The notes beneath the pieces are model-generated. The model worked only from the letters and a program-made list of their open reading frames with translations. It did no database searches and was not told the origin of the DNA. Of a DNA stretch of 64,000 nt, positions 19,198 through 30,234 are shown piece after piece; position 1 is the first letter of the stretch; the number at the start of each line of letters is the position of its first letter. The position numbers were made by a program, and so were the translations under genes. Origin of the DNA: Glaciecola punicea ACAM 611 (GTDB lineage: Bacteria > Pseudomonadota > Gammaproteobacteria > Enterobacterales > Alteromonadaceae); contig NZ_BAET01000004.1 of the NCBI RefSeq assembly GCF_000252165.1, positions 1-64,000 on the forward strand. Direction: 5' to 3'.

Positions 19198-20142
19198 CTA
19201 TCCGCTTGTCATCTCATTGGCAACGTCACCAATTAATTTTCGCAGCCATATATGGCCTGCGTCGTGATGCAGCAGCGCACTCCACGCCATTTTAAGGGCA
19301 AAGGGTGGAATATCAAAAGGCGGCGGTAACACTTTTACCGCAGGATCATTTTCAAAGATTTTTGCGACTTTACTAGGCAAGGTTACCACTAAGTTTTGTG
19401 TTCTAGCGATTTGCAAGGCGGCATGATAATGCCGGGTAAATACTCTGATATCTCTTTGCTTACCAATTTTCGATAATGCTTCATCAACCCAGCCTAATTT
19501 TTGCACCTCGTTGGGGTCTATGCCCACGCCCACGCCAAAACCTGTTTTGCTTACCCATACATGCTGGCTACTAAGATAGTCACCGAGGCTGAACTGATTG
19601 GCTTTAGGGTGTTGGCTATTCATTACGCATGAAAAACTGTCGAGCCAAATAATTTTTTGATGAAAAGAAGACGGAAGCTCATCGAAGCGATTAATGGCCA
19701 TGTCGACTTTACCGTGCTCAACATCGTGGAAGGTCACATCGCTTGGGGTAATTAGATCAAGGGTGATGTTGGGGGCGAAAATAGCCAGTTTGCTTAATAA
19801 GCCCAGTAATATTGTGGATTCAGCATAGTCACTGGTCATTATTCTAAAGGTTCGCCTGCTAGCACTTGGATCAAATTCGACATCTGGCTGAATGCTCGAT
19901 TCTAGTTCACTTAACACTTTGCGCACTATTGGCTGTAGCTCTAATGCTCTTTTAGTGGGGGTCATTCCGGCGCTCGTTCTAACTAGCAGCGGGTCTTTGA
20001 ATAAATCACGCAAGCGCTTTAAGCTATTGCTCATGGCGGGCTGGGTGATACTGAGCTGATTTGCGGCTTTGGTAACGCTGCCTTCGCGCAATAACACATC
20101 GAAATATACCAGTAAGTTTAAATCTACCTTTGCTAGGTTCAA
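19198..20142 (-). CDS. LysR-type transcriptional regulator upstream of leuABCD
   Basis: The 314-aa regulator has an N-terminal winged helix-turn-helix (VDLNLLVYFDVLLREGSVTKAANQLSITQPAMSNSLKRLRDLF) followed by a periplasmic-binding-like effector domain. The DLNLL start and the SNSLKRLR recognition helix resemble the NodD/LeuO side of the family. It reads in the same direction as leuABCD, unlike divergently placed E. coli leuO, so the name leuO is not assigned. The start appears to be TTG 20142, with GAGGAT about ten bases upstream; an ATG just upstream is out of frame. A role in leucine regulation is inference. Confidence 0.85.
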   Translation of the reverse strand: MNLAKVDLNLLVYFDVLLREGSVTKAANQLSITQPAMSNSLKRLRDLFKDPLLVRTSAGMTPTKRALELQPIVRKVLSELESSIQPDVEFDPSASRRTFRIMTSDYAESTILLGLLSKLAIFAPNITLDLITPSDVTFHDVEHGKVDMAINRFDELPSSFHQKIIWLDSFSCVMNSQHPKANQFSLGDYLSSQHVWVSKTGFGVGVGIDPNEVQKLGWVDEALSKIGKQRDIRVFTRHYHAALQIARTQNLVVTLPSKVAKIFENDPAVKVLPPPFDIPPFALKMAWSALLHHDAGHIWLRKLIGDVANEMTSG

Positions 20143-20366
20143 ATCAATGACATCCTCTTGTTAAACTCTACTTTTTCCTAAACGCAACGCTAAAACAAAA
20201 CATCGCACAAGGGAAGCGCTTAAATATAAAACAGCTCCTTAACTGAAAAAAAAGAGGCGTCAAATTAACTCAAGCGCCTGTTTAGCATGCTGAAGTGTAA
20301 ATAAATCTACAAATTTAGTCTAGAAAATGTCGATATTATACATTCACATAAAATTTACAACGCGTA

Positions 20367-20399
20367 CTGTAAGTTGCTTCAATTTATACTGTATACTCC
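20367..20399 (+). promoter_or_regulatory. Possible PhoB-box-like repeats and promoter before the alkaline phosphatase
   Basis: In the 320-bp divergent gap between the LysR gene and the phosphatase, CTGTAAG (20367) and CTGTATA (20389) are spaced 22 bp, twice the 11-bp PhoB half-site period, with a degenerate middle unit. TATACT (20386-20391) could serve as a -10. The match is weak but the location upstream of a phosphatase makes phosphate control plausible. Nothing else in this gap looks structured. Confidence 0.3.
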
Positions 20400-20462
20400 T
20401 TCAAATGCTAACCTACATTCAATAACTTGATGATTAAACGAATCGTCATACCTGGAGCTTTT

Positions 20463-21869
20463 ATGACAACACCCTATTTGACTGCACTGAGTAGGATAGC
20501 AATTGCTACCGTTTCTATTTTGTCCGTAGCAAGCTGTGCGCCGGTCGCTGACGATGTGAACGCAGCCACCAAGCAAAAAGATGCCGCAAACGTCAGCGCG
20601 CAGCCATCTGCGGCTGCGCCTAAAAATATTATCATGGTGATTGCCGACGGTATGGGCCCTGCTTACGTGTCAGCCTATCGCTACTTTATGGATAACCCTG
20701 ATACAGAAGCTGTTGAAACTACTGTTTTCGACGGTATTTTAGTCGGCACGGTGCGTACCTATCCGCATCAGCAGTCGGGCGTAGTAACTGACTCAGCAGC
20801 CAGTGCAACCGCCATGTCAACTGGCGTGAAGAGCTACAATGGCGCCGTAGGTATGGGTGTAGACAAACAGCCCCTCGAAACTGTGTTGCATCGCGCGCAT
20901 AAATTAGGCTTAAAAACTGGCTTAGCGGTGACCAGTCATATAGTGCACGCTACTCCCGCGTCGTATATGGTCGCAAACGAAGCCCGCGGCAATTACGCGC
21001 AAATAGCCGACAGTTTCTATGACGACCGAATTAACGGCGAACATTTAGCCGACATTATGCTAGGCGCTGGCTGGGGCCACTTTATTCGCGAAGACAGAAA
21101 CTTAGTAGAGTTGTTTCAAGCCGACGGTTATCAATATATTGATAGTTATGATCAATTATCCAGTATTGACCCCAGTGTCCCAGTTTTAGGCTTGTTTGGG
21201 GACGGCAGTCTGCCGTGGGCATTAGACGACATTGATCCGACGCGTTTGCACACATTGACTAAGGCAATAGTGCCATATTTAGCCGCGGATACTCAAGACT
21301 CGGGTTATTTTTTGTTACTTGAAGCAAGTCAGGTTGATTGGGCTGGCCACGGTAACGACATCGCCTCTGCGATGGCTGAAATGCATGATTTGGCTAAAAC
21401 CATGGAATACTTGGTTGATTACGTTGAAGCACATCCCGATACATTGGTGATATTAACGGCTGATCACAGCACGGGCGGGCTCACCATTGGTGCAGTAAGC
21501 GATTATCGATGGGATGCGTCTTACATACAAAATTTCAAAAAGTCTGTACCCACTATTGCCGCCAATATGCTCACCGAAACAGATAAAGGACAGTATGTAT
21601 CAGACATGTTTGGCTTTGCACTTAATCAACAAGAGATTGATAGCCTTGACGTAATTAATGCTGATATGAACCCGCGTGCGGTTCAAGCTATCTTAAAAGA
21701 TATCATAAATACGCGCACAAACACCGGCTGGACAACCAGTGGCCATACTGCGGTAGACGTGGATATGTTTGCGTTTGGCCCAAGCGCACAGGTCTTTGCG
21801 GGTAATCAGAACAACACTGATATTGCTGAAAAGATATTTACGCTGCTTGACCAAGCGCATAAAAAATGA
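20463..21869 (+). CDS. phoA: Alkaline phosphatase (PhoA family), lipoprotein
   Basis: The start is set at ATG 20463, preceded by GGAG (20453-20456); a TTG 36 bases upstream is also in frame. The 468-aa product has a lipoprotein signal ending in SVASC, so it is probably membrane-anchored. Active-site elements are IADGMG (metal Asp), TDSAASATAMSTG (nucleophile Ser), LTADHSTGGL and TSGHTAVDV (metal His). It hydrolyses phosphate monoesters in the periplasm or at the outer membrane. The family call is firm; the precise PhoA subgroup is not. Confidence 0.88.
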   Translation: MTTPYLTALSRIAIATVSILSVASCAPVADDVNAATKQKDAANVSAQPSAAAPKNIIMVIADGMGPAYVSAYRYFMDNPDTEAVETTVFDGILVGTVRTYPHQQSGVVTDSAASATAMSTGVKSYNGAVGMGVDKQPLETVLHRAHKLGLKTGLAVTSHIVHATPASYMVANEARGNYAQIADSFYDDRINGEHLADIMLGAGWGHFIREDRNLVELFQADGYQYIDSYDQLSSIDPSVPVLGLFGDGSLPWALDDIDPTRLHTLTKAIVPYLAADTQDSGYFLLLEASQVDWAGHGNDIASAMAEMHDLAKTMEYLVDYVEAHPDTLVILTADHSTGGLTIGAVSDYRWDASYIQNFKKSVPTIAANMLTETDKGQYVSDMFGFALNQQEIDSLDVINADMNPRAVQAILKDIINTRTNTGWTTSGHTAVDVDMFAFGPSAQVFAGNQNNTDIAEKIFTLLDQAHKK

Positions 21870-21907
21870 GGGCTTTCTGCAATAAGGACATAGTTACTTT
21901 TTAAACC

Positions 21908-21938
21908 AAAAACGCCTGCTTCAAAAGCAGGCGTTTTT
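21908..21938. terminator. Bidirectional terminator between convergent genes
   Basis: AAAAACGCCTGCTT (21908-21921) and AGCAGGCGTTTTT (21926-21938) form a long stem with a CAAA loop, with A-tract and T-tract on either side. It serves both the phosphatase gene and the convergent membrane-protein gene. Confidence 0.9.
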
Positions 21939-21962
21939 GTTAACAGACAATATCGAAGGTCT

Positions 21963-22697
21963 TCACTGGCGCATAAAATCCTCAACTGGGTCGCCAGTCA
22001 CTACCGAGATTTGTTTAAATAAATAAATGAGCGCAGTAATCAACAAAATCATACTGGGGATAACAATTACCGGATAACTTAAGGCGGTCATTCTGCCAAT
22101 TTCCTCAATGTAAGCAGTGGTGCCGGGTTCCGACACTAATATCCACTTGGCTAAGGCGTAATTTAAAGAGGACGACAAGAAAAACGAGCTGGCGACAATG
22201 TACGAACTAATGGCCACTTTAGCGTTAAATACTTCTACCTTTTGTTTTTCTTCCAAGCGTTTATTGAGCTTGTCCCAATTAATTAATTGGTCATTAAGAA
22301 TTAGCGCTTTAACCAGCGGGTTTTTAGTGAATTGGGTGATGAGAACGGCAAGACCAATAGCGGCAGGAATAGCAGCTTCTTTTATAGCCATATATTCAGC
22401 TGGCAGTTTGAGTAAGCTTATTCCGCCCGTTAGCAACACACTTACAATCCCAAGTACAGAAAACATGTTGATTTTCTTGGTGTTTTTCAATTCAAGCAAA
22501 CCGTAGGTAAGCGGAAAAGCGAGGGCAACCACAATACTCCATGCCGGGCCTAAATATTCGTCACTGCTGGCGTAGGTCATTATAAGGACGGGAATGGCGA
22601 TATTGAAGATTAAATTTCCAAAAAAACCGGACTTCTGCTGCTTGGCGCTTTCGTTTTGGCTCACATCAATTACTCTACTACTCAAAAGGGTGTGCAT
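21963..22697 (-). CDS. VC0807-like multi-span membrane protein of unknown function
   Basis: The 244-aa protein has six or so hydrophobic segments. It carries features of the VC0807 family: NLIFNIAIPVLIMTYAS, YLGPAWSIVVALAFPLTYGL, GIVSVLLTGGISLL and AIKEAAIPAAIGLAVL. Homologues are often labelled MFS or intracellular septation-like, but no function is established. It is convergent with the phosphatase gene and 100 nt downstream of the potassium-channel gene on the same strand. Confidence 0.7.
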   Translation of the reverse strand: MHTLLSSRVIDVSQNESAKQQKSGFFGNLIFNIAIPVLIMTYASSDEYLGPAWSIVVALAFPLTYGLLELKNTKKINMFSVLGIVSVLLTGGISLLKLPAEYMAIKEAAIPAAIGLAVLITQFTKNPLVKALILNDQLINWDKLNKRLEEKQKVEVFNAKVAISSYIVASSFFLSSSLNYALAKWILVSEPGTTAYIEEIGRMTALSYPVIVIPSMILLITALIYLFKQISVVTGDPVEDFMRQ

Positions 22698-22798
22698 TTT
22701 ACGCCCAATAAGCTTGGCTTGTCACCCTAATTAGCGTCTTTCGTTGTCTTAGGGTGTAATAAAATACTATACCCAAAGGTACTAACATTGAATACAAG

Positions 22799-23863
22799 CT
22801 ATAGTAAATCAGCGTCGCTAAATTTTGTCCAATCGATGTTATTTATGCGGTTTTCAGCGATATAAAAAATTTTATCACCCGGCAATAGCTGTGCGGTAAG
22901 AGGAGGATTTACGACAATTTTAAGAATGTCATGATTGCTTGCAACGCCAATAAAAATGGCATCGTATTTATGCTTTAACTGATAAAACAGGTTTTTAACG
23001 CTAATGGCATCAACGTTTTGCGCAATAGTGGCTGAAAATTGCGCCTGGCCTTCATATACGTCTAATAAATCGTGATGCAAAAGACTTGAACCCGGGTCAA
23101 ACGCCGACTTAGCCAACATTTCAACCGCTACGCTAGGCGTGCATTCTATTTCTGGACAGTGCTGTTGCAGCAGTTTAACCAGGCTTTCGTCGTCAAAATA
23201 TGCCACTTTATGGGCTTTTTTATTGCGCTGAGAACAATATAAAGCGGTGGTCATGGTCATGTCATCATGCGGGTTATCAATTAATATAGTGGCCGCGGTT
23301 TGTACGCAGGCCTTGTCCATATCTTCGTCTTTATTAAACGATTCAACGTGCACAAAGTCGATTAAAGAAGGATAAGGGTTGGTAATATCGGCTCTTACAC
23401 ACAGCACTATTTCCGGTTTTTCGATGGAATTTTCTTTCTCAATCAGCAGCAGCTTTATAAGCTGCTCTGTTCGTTTACCATTCCAACCAATTACTAAAAT
23501 ATGGTTACTTACATTTAACGCATTCAAACCTCGTGCTCCTTTTTGCCATTGCTTACTTACAAAATTTGCTGCCCTGCCAAGCACTAAGGCAAAGATAGAC
23601 AGCCCCATAGGTATTATATATAGGGCGACTATCCATTTACCCGCCGCGGTGCTGGGGGACATGTCGCCATAGCCTACGGTTGAACTCGTTATTACTAACC
23701 AATATACAAAGTCGTGTATATTGAGTAAACCCTCTTCGCCTGCTATAAAAAGTAGGGCATAGCTACTTAGTGAATAAAACACCATCATTAATACAACTAC
23801 ATACCAACGCAAATTAGAAAAGTACTGCGTCATTATTTTTCTGACTTTGATCCACGTTTGCAT
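22799..23863 (-). CDS. Potassium channel with RCK/TrkA-N regulatory domain
   Basis: The 354-aa protein has two membrane helices flanking a pore loop with the K+ selectivity filter TVGYGD at residues 62-67, then a cytoplasmic Rossmann RCK domain (HILVIGWNGKRTEQLIKLLL) and a C-terminal TrkA-C-like part. The filter identifies it as a K+ channel; the ligand that gates the RCK domain cannot be told. It resembles two-helix Kch/MthK-type channels. It is divergent from queA. Confidence 0.88.
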   Translation of the reverse strand: MQTWIKVRKIMTQYFSNLRWYVVVLMMVFYSLSSYALLFIAGEEGLLNIHDFVYWLVITSSTVGYGDMSPSTAAGKWIVALYIIPMGLSIFALVLGRAANFVSKQWQKGARGLNALNVSNHILVIGWNGKRTEQLIKLLLIEKENSIEKPEIVLCVRADITNPYPSLIDFVHVESFNKDEDMDKACVQTAATILIDNPHDDMTMTTALYCSQRNKKAHKVAYFDDESLVKLLQQHCPEIECTPSVAVEMLAKSAFDPGSSLLHHDLLDVYEGQAQFSATIAQNVDAISVKNLFYQLKHKYDAIFIGVASNHDILKIVVNPPLTAQLLPGDKIFYIAENRINNIDWTKFSDADLL

Positions 23864-24099
23864 AAATAATCTTTTGGCTTGGCTTTGAACATAATGGGCG
23901 TAAGTGTGAGAAACTTTTAAACTAAATACAAGCGATTAACGTTTATTTATTGTGATAGCGCCTAAGCGAGTAATAAATGTAGCGTTAATAGACCTAAACA
24001 GTGGTGTAAACTCAAGCTAATGAGCAAACAGTCCGCCACATTCACAATGGTGAAAAACCCAACCCGATACACTAGCGATAACACTGACTTGATTATTTT

Positions 24100-25158
24100 A
24101 TGAAACTAACTGATTTTGATTTTGAACTACCCGAAAAACTAATTGCAAAATATCCAAGCGCCCAGCGCACGGCCTCTCGCATGCTTAGGTTAAATGGCGC
24201 CACTAGCGAGGTTCGCCATGGGCTTTTTATTGACATTGTTGACCTAGTTGAGCCAGGCGACTTACTTGTGTTTAATAACACCAGAGTCATACCTGCAAGG
24301 CTGTTTGGACATAAGCAAAGTGGCGGTAAAATAGAGATAATGCTAGAGCGTGTTCTTAACGACAGTACCGCTCTTGCGCACATAAGATCCAGTAAGTCTC
24401 CCAAAGTAGGTGCGGTATTAACCTTAGAAGGTGATATAAAGGTGCAAGTGTTGGGTCGTCAAGATGCCTTATTTCACATTCAATTTGAGGTAAACCCAAA
24501 AAGTCCTCAAACAATTTTCGAATTGTTAGAACAGCATGGCCACATGCCACTGCCACCTTATATAGATCGACCTGATGAAGCTGCCGACAAAGAGCGTTAC
24601 CAAACGGTGTATAACGAAAAACCAGGTGCAGTTGCCGCGCCTACAGCGGGCCTGCATTTTGACGAGGCAATTTTACAAACACTTAAAGACAAGGGTGTAA
24701 ATACCGCATTTGTTACCCTGCATGTGGGAGCTGGCACCTTCTTGCCTGTACGCGTGGAGAATATTGAAGACCATCAAATGCATGCGGAGTTTGCTGAGGT
24801 CACCCCAGAAGTGGCTAATTTAGTCAAGCAAACCAAGGCTAATGGTAAACGCGTTATTGCGGTAGGCACTACCTCGGTAAGATCGCTTGAATCGGCTGCG
24901 CAACAAGCGTCTGATAGTCTTATCGAGAGTTTTTTGTCTGATACCAGCATATTCATCTACCCTGGCTTTGAATTCAAAGTAGTTGACTGTATGTTAACCA
25001 ACTTTCATTTGCCCCAGTCTACCCTGATGATGCTCATTAGTGCTTTTGCGAGTCGCGACGGTGTTATGAAGGCTTATAGCGAAGCGATTGAACAAGAGTA
25101 TCGATTCTTTAGTTATGGTGACGCCATGTTTATTGAGGGTGCTCAAACAAAGGCCTGA
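24100..25158 (+). CDS. queA: QueA, S-adenosylmethionine:tRNA ribosyltransferase-isomerase
   Basis: The 352-aa protein contains the QueA hallmarks [54 protein letters not shown] and [13 protein letters not shown], ending [17 protein letters not shown]. It transfers and isomerises the ribosyl part of SAM onto preQ1 at tRNA position 34 to give epoxyqueuosine. The partner tgt follows after an unusually long 488-nt gap. Confidence 0.95.
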   Translation: MKLTDFDFELPEKLIAKYPSAQRTASRMLRLNGATSEVRHGLFIDIVDLVEPGDLLVFNNTRVIPARLFGHKQSGGKIEIMLERVLNDSTALAHIRSSKSPKVGAVLTLEGDIKVQVLGRQDALFHIQFEVNPKSPQTIFELLEQHGHMPLPPYIDRPDEAADKERYQTVYNEKPGAVAAPTAGLHFDEAILQTLKDKGVNTAFVTLHVGAGTFLPVRVENIEDHQMHAEFAEVTPEVANLVKQTKANGKRVIAVGTTSVRSLESAAQQASDSLIESFLSDTSIFIYPGFEFKVVDCMLTNFHLPQSTLMMLISAFASRDGVMKAYSEAIEQEYRFFSYGDAMFIEGAQTKA

Positions 25159-25646
25159 TTACACGAAACTTATATAAAAAAATTCAAGCTAGACTATGCC
25201 GTCACTGGCAAGCGTCTAGTAATTTCCTTCTTACGTTCATGTTTAGCGCTTGTTCAACAGGCGTCTTAAAATATGTGTTCATATTTTGGGCATAATAATC
25301 ATCAACCATTATTATTGTTCAGCGATACCAATAAATGGACAGCGGATGTGGTCAGACCGTTACCACTTTCAAAGGTGACGTTCTATTATCGATGTTGATT
25401 AGATACATGCCTGTGCTGCGATAAGGTGCTTGCTTGCTGCGAGGCTTGTATGGCTAAAAGCGCCAACTACAAATCTCGCCGGCCGCTTTTTTAAATTTAC
25501 GAATACTGACTGGTTTTTGTAATGGGGTATTATTTTCATCACTAAGTTTGCTATAATCGCGAAAATTTTTGAATCAAGCTAATTTTAATCGGAAATATTT
25601 AGTTAATGTACGATTAACATTTAGCCCATAACACAGCAGATCGTGA
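25159..25646 (+). other. Structured 488-nt intergenic region between queA and tgt
   Basis: No convincing gene is present. Two perfect 8-bp hairpins lie side by side: AAAATATG/CATATTTT (25268-25287) and ATAATAAT/ATTATTAT (25292-25315). Further on, AAAAGCG (25456-25462) pairs with CGCTTTTTT (25484-25492) in a terminator-like form. A TATAAT at 25552-25557 could be the -10 of a tgt promoter, though no good -35 is evident. A small RNA or a long queA 3'UTR is possible but unproved. Confidence 0.4.
25456..25492 (+). terminator. Possible intrinsic terminator in the queA-tgt gap
   Basis: AAAAGCG and CGCTTTTTT enclose a 21-nt loop that may itself pair (GCG with CGC). The six-T tail is good but the stem is short. 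It could end queA transcription or a small RNA. Confidence 0.4.
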
Positions 25647-26759
<1,113 letters not shown>

Positions 26760-26853
26760 TTAACGCGCCTTGTTGCAAGTACTTACAACAAGGTTATCGT
26801 TGAAAATAATACCCAAATAACAAAAATTTTAAATTTACATAAGGAAAGCAAAC

Positions 26854-27192
26854 ATGAGTTTTTTCATCTCTAACGCACACGCCCAAGCAGCGGGCGGCGG
26901 ATCAGACGGGCCCGGCTACGAAATGCTAATAATGTTAGCCGTTTTTGGTTTAATCTTTTATTTTCTTTTATATCGTCCGCAGGCTAAGCGCGTAAAAGAG
27001 CATAAAAACTTAATCTCTTCAATTGGCAAGGGCGATGAAGTGTTAACCCAAGGCGGTATTGTGGGTAAAGTGACTAAAGTTGCAGATGACAAGGATTTTA
27101 TTGAAATTTCATTAAATGAAGCTAATCAAATCGTTGTTCAAAAATCAGCGATTAGTGCGGTATTGCCAAAAGGCACTATGAAGTCAATATAA
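26854..27192 (+). CDS. yajC: YajC, SecDF-associated translocase subunit
   Basis: The 112-aa protein has one membrane span (about residues 23-41, EMLIMLAVFGLIFYFLLYRPQ) followed by the conserved cytoplasmic segment RPQAKRVKEHKNLISSIGKGDEVLTQGGIVGKV. YajC forms the heterotrimer SecDF-YajC, which assists protein export. AGGAAAG precedes the ATG. Position between tgt and secD is canonical. Confidence 0.95.
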   Translation: MSFFISNAHAQAAGGGSDGPGYEMLIMLAVFGLIFYFLLYRPQAKRVKEHKNLISSIGKGDEVLTQGGIVGKVTKVADDKDFIEISLNEANQIVVQKSAISAVLPKGTMKSI

Positions 27193-27257
27193 AATAAAGC
27201 CGGCATTTCGCTGCTCGTCACTGCGGGCGCGGTATGCAAGGCATGTAGGAAGTAATT

Positions 27258-29102
27258 GTGTTAAACCAAAATCCTATTTGGAAATACGTGTTAGTTGTTT
27301 TCGTGCTAAGTATGTGTACGCTATATGCCTTGCCGAACTTATATGGCGAAGATCATGCTGTGCAAATTTCGTCAGGCAAAACCTCCACTGTTAGCCCGCA
27401 AATGATCGCCGACGTTGAAGCGAGCATGCGCGAAGCAAATATTGCCTTCAAAGCGGTTGAATTTAAAAATGACCAACTACTAGTTAGGTTAAATGACTCA
27501 GACACTCAACTTCTTGCGCGCGAGCATTTACACGATGCATTTAGCGACAATTTCATAGTCGCAATGAATTTAGCGCCCGATACGCCTGATTGGCTAGAAG
27601 CGCTAAACGCAGCGCCCATGAAACTCGGCCTTGATTTGCGCGGCGGTATACATTTTTTAATGGAAGTGGATATGAAGAGTGCGGTCAGTAAGGCATTTGA
27701 AGACACCATTGACGACTTCCAAACACAGCTTCGCCAAGAAAGCCTGCGTTACCGTGCGGTGAGTCAAGCTGGCGATTTTATCGAGATTTCTTTTAGAGAT
27801 CCGCAGGTCCTTGAGGACGCTCAATTTTTCTTACGTAATAACTATCGCAACATGCTGTTTAGTGAACGCGATGCGCTAACTCTTCGTGCAAGCTTCACCG
27901 ACGCCCGCCTATCGGAGATTAAAGACTATGCGGTTAAGCAAAATATTACTATTATTCGCAGCCGTGTAAATCAATTAGGCGTAGCAGAGCCCTTGGTACA
28001 AAAACAAGGATCAGAGCGCATAGTTGTTCAGCTTCCCGGCATACAGGACTCTACCCTTGCCAGAGAAATTCTAAACGCCACCGCCACCCTTGATTTTAGG
28101 CTAGTTGATCAAACTAATGACGTACGCGATGCAGTAAATGGACGTATTCCAGCTTCCTCGCAGCTAAACTTCGATCGCAACGGCCAGCCTATTTTACTGC
28201 GTAAACAAGTTATGCTTCAGGGCAGCCACATTATTGACGCTAACAGTAGCACCGACGAAAATGGCTTCCCGCAGGTAAACATTTCGCTTGATTCTAAAGG
28301 CGGCAGTAAAATGTCAAATGCCACCAAAGACAACATTGGCAAGCCTATGGCCACTGTATTTATTGAATACAAGTCTACAGGTGAGCGCGACAGTGAAGAC
28401 AAACTTATTTTTGAGAAGCATGAAGAAGTCATAAACGTAGCGACTATTCAGGCTCGCTTAGGTAACTCGTTTAGAATTACCGGTATCGATAACGCGAAAG
28501 AAGCAAGAGATTTAAGCTTGCTATTACGTGCAGGAGCGCTAATAGCGCCTATTCAAATTGTGGAAGAGCGTACGGTAGGGCCAAGCCTAGGCGCTGAAAA
28601 CGTCAAACTAGGCATGCAGGCAATTATATACGGCTTAATTGCGGTGCTTGCCTTTATGCTCATTTACTATAGGGCGTTTGGTCTGGTCGCCAATATTGGA
28701 CTAGTGGTAAACCTGATCATGATCGTGGGCATTATGTCGATGATACCTGGTGCAACGTTAACGCTTCCCGGTATGGCGGGTATCGTATTAACCGTTGGTA
28801 TGGCGGTTGACGCTAACGTGTTAATATTTGAACGAATACGAGAAGAAATCCGTGAAGGCAGAAGCCCACAACAGGCTATTCACTTTGGCTATGACAATGC
28901 GTTTTCAACTATTTTAGACGCCAATATTACCACTTTCATTGCAGGCATGATTTTGTTTGCAGTAGGAACGGGCCCTATAAAAGGCTTCTCGATTACACTA
29001 ATGATAGGCATTGCAACATCGATGTTTACTGCCATTATTGTATCGCGCGTAATAGTTAACATGATTTGGGGCGGTAAACGCGTCAAGTCGCTAATGATTT
29101 AA
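27258..29102 (+). CDS. secD: SecD, protein translocase subunit
   Basis: The 614-aa protein starts at GTG 27258 after AGGAAG. It has an N-terminal helix, a large periplasmic P1 head with LGLDLRGGIHFLMEVD, and six membrane helices in the RND-like domain with TLPGMAGIVLTVGMAVDANVLIFERIREE. SecD and SecF use the proton gradient to pull preproteins through SecYEG from the periplasmic side. Eleven nucleotides and an AAGGAGG site separate it from secF. Confidence 0.96.
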   Translation: MLNQNPIWKYVLVVFVLSMCTLYALPNLYGEDHAVQISSGKTSTVSPQMIADVEASMREANIAFKAVEFKNDQLLVRLNDSDTQLLAREHLHDAFSDNFIVAMNLAPDTPDWLEALNAAPMKLGLDLRGGIHFLMEVDMKSAVSKAFEDTIDDFQTQLRQESLRYRAVSQAGDFIEISFRDPQVLEDAQFFLRNNYRNMLFSERDALTLRASFTDARLSEIKDYAVKQNITIIRSRVNQLGVAEPLVQKQGSERIVVQLPGIQDSTLAREILNATATLDFRLVDQTNDVRDAVNGRIPASSQLNFDRNGQPILLRKQVMLQGSHIIDANSSTDENGFPQVNISLDSKGGSKMSNATKDNIGKPMATVFIEYKSTGERDSEDKLIFEKHEEVINVATIQARLGNSFRITGIDNAKEARDLSLLLRAGALIAPIQIVEERTVGPSLGAENVKLGMQAIIYGLIAVLAFMLIYYRAFGLVANIGLVVNLIMIVGIMSMIPGATLTLPGMAGIVLTVGMAVDANVLIFERIREEIREGRSPQQAIHFGYDNAFSTILDANITTFIAGMILFAVGTGPIKGFSITLMIGIATSMFTAIIVSRVIVNMIWGGKRVKSLMI

Positions 29103-29113
29103 GGAGGTAGCAG

Positions 29114-30058
29114 ATGAAATTTCAACTGTTGAGATTAGATAAGCCCGTTGACTTCATGAGATTTAGGTTGCCCGCCTTAATTTTTTCAACCCTATTAATA
29201 TTTGCTTCAGTCGCCTCACTTGCGGTCAATCAATTAAACTGGGGTTTAGACTTTACTGGCGGAACAGAAATTCAGGTGGCCTACCCGGACGGCGCTAATT
29301 TAACGCAAGTGAGAACCGATTTAGCAGACGCCAACTTTCCGGAGGCGATTGTACAAAACTTTGGCAGTAGCCAAGATGTACTAATCAGAATTGCTCCACG
29401 AGATGATTTACCTAAGGATGAAATTGGCGGCATGGTGGTTGAGGCATTAAGCGCAAAAAATGCCACCGTTTTGGTGCAAAGTATCAGTTTTGTTGGTCCA
29501 AGTATTGGTGAAGAACTCACCGAACAAGGGGGCTTAGCAATGCTGGTGGCGCTAATATGCATATTGTTATACGTAGCAATGCGTTTTGAATACCGGTTTG
29601 CGCTTGGTTCGGTATCGGCGCTTTTGCACGATGTGCTTATTACCTTGGGGATGTTCTCTATTTTCAAATTAGAGTTTGATTTGACTGTCTTGGCGGCGTT
29701 GTTGGCGGTAATAGGTTACTCACTCAACGACACCATTGTGGTATCGGACAGAATTCGGGAGAATTTCAGAAAAATCCGCAAGGGAACACCGCTAGAAATA
29801 GTGAATATTTCACTTACCCAAACCCTTAACCGCACTATTATTACTTCATTAACTACCATCCTAGTACTGGTTGCGCTTTTTTATAAAGGGGGTGAATTAA
29901 TACACGGCTTCGCAACAGCACTATTGTTTGGTGTATTTATAGGGACATATTCGTCTGTGTATATCGCAAGCGCCGTTGCCTTAGCCTTAGGCGTCAGCAA
30001 AGAAGATTTAATACCCGAAGAAGTTGAAAAGGAAGGCGAAGATTTAGAGTCTATCTAA
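29114..30058 (+). CDS. secF: SecF, protein translocase subunit
   Basis: The 314-aa protein has the SecF signature NWGLDFTGGTEIQVAYPDG in the periplasmic domain and the membrane motif VIGYSLNDTIVVSDRIRENFR. It pairs with SecD as the smaller half of the proton-driven export motor. The start ATG sits 8 nt after GGAGG. A terminator follows 22 nt after the stop, ending the tgt-secF transcript. Confidence 0.96.
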   Translation: MKFQLLRLDKPVDFMRFRLPALIFSTLLIFASVASLAVNQLNWGLDFTGGTEIQVAYPDGANLTQVRTDLADANFPEAIVQNFGSSQDVLIRIAPRDDLPKDEIGGMVVEALSAKNATVLVQSISFVGPSIGEELTEQGGLAMLVALICILLYVAMRFEYRFALGSVSALLHDVLITLGMFSIFKLEFDLTVLAALLAVIGYSLNDTIVVSDRIRENFRKIRKGTPLEIVNISLTQTLNRTIITSLTTILVLVALFYKGGELIHGFATALLFGVFIGTYSSVYIASAVALALGVSKEDLIPEEVEKEGEDLESI

Positions 30059-30080
30059 CACAGTCTAATCACGTCCAATG

Positions 30081-30113
30081 AAAACCCCAATAATGAATAA
30101 TTATTGGGGTTTT
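30081..30113 (+). terminator. Terminator after secF
   Basis: AAAACCCCAATAAT (30081-30094) and ATTATTGGGGTTTT (30100-30113) form a perfect 14-bp stem with a GAATA loop, followed by T-rich sequence. Confidence 0.9.
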
Positions 30114-30234
30114 ATCTTTTCAAATCCCCTTAAAACCCTGATATGAAAAATTTCATAAACAATCTGAGCCAGTTTATGTAATCTTTTCGTATAACTGTTG
30201 TCAACATTAATAATAATAATTTTTGGAGTGACGG

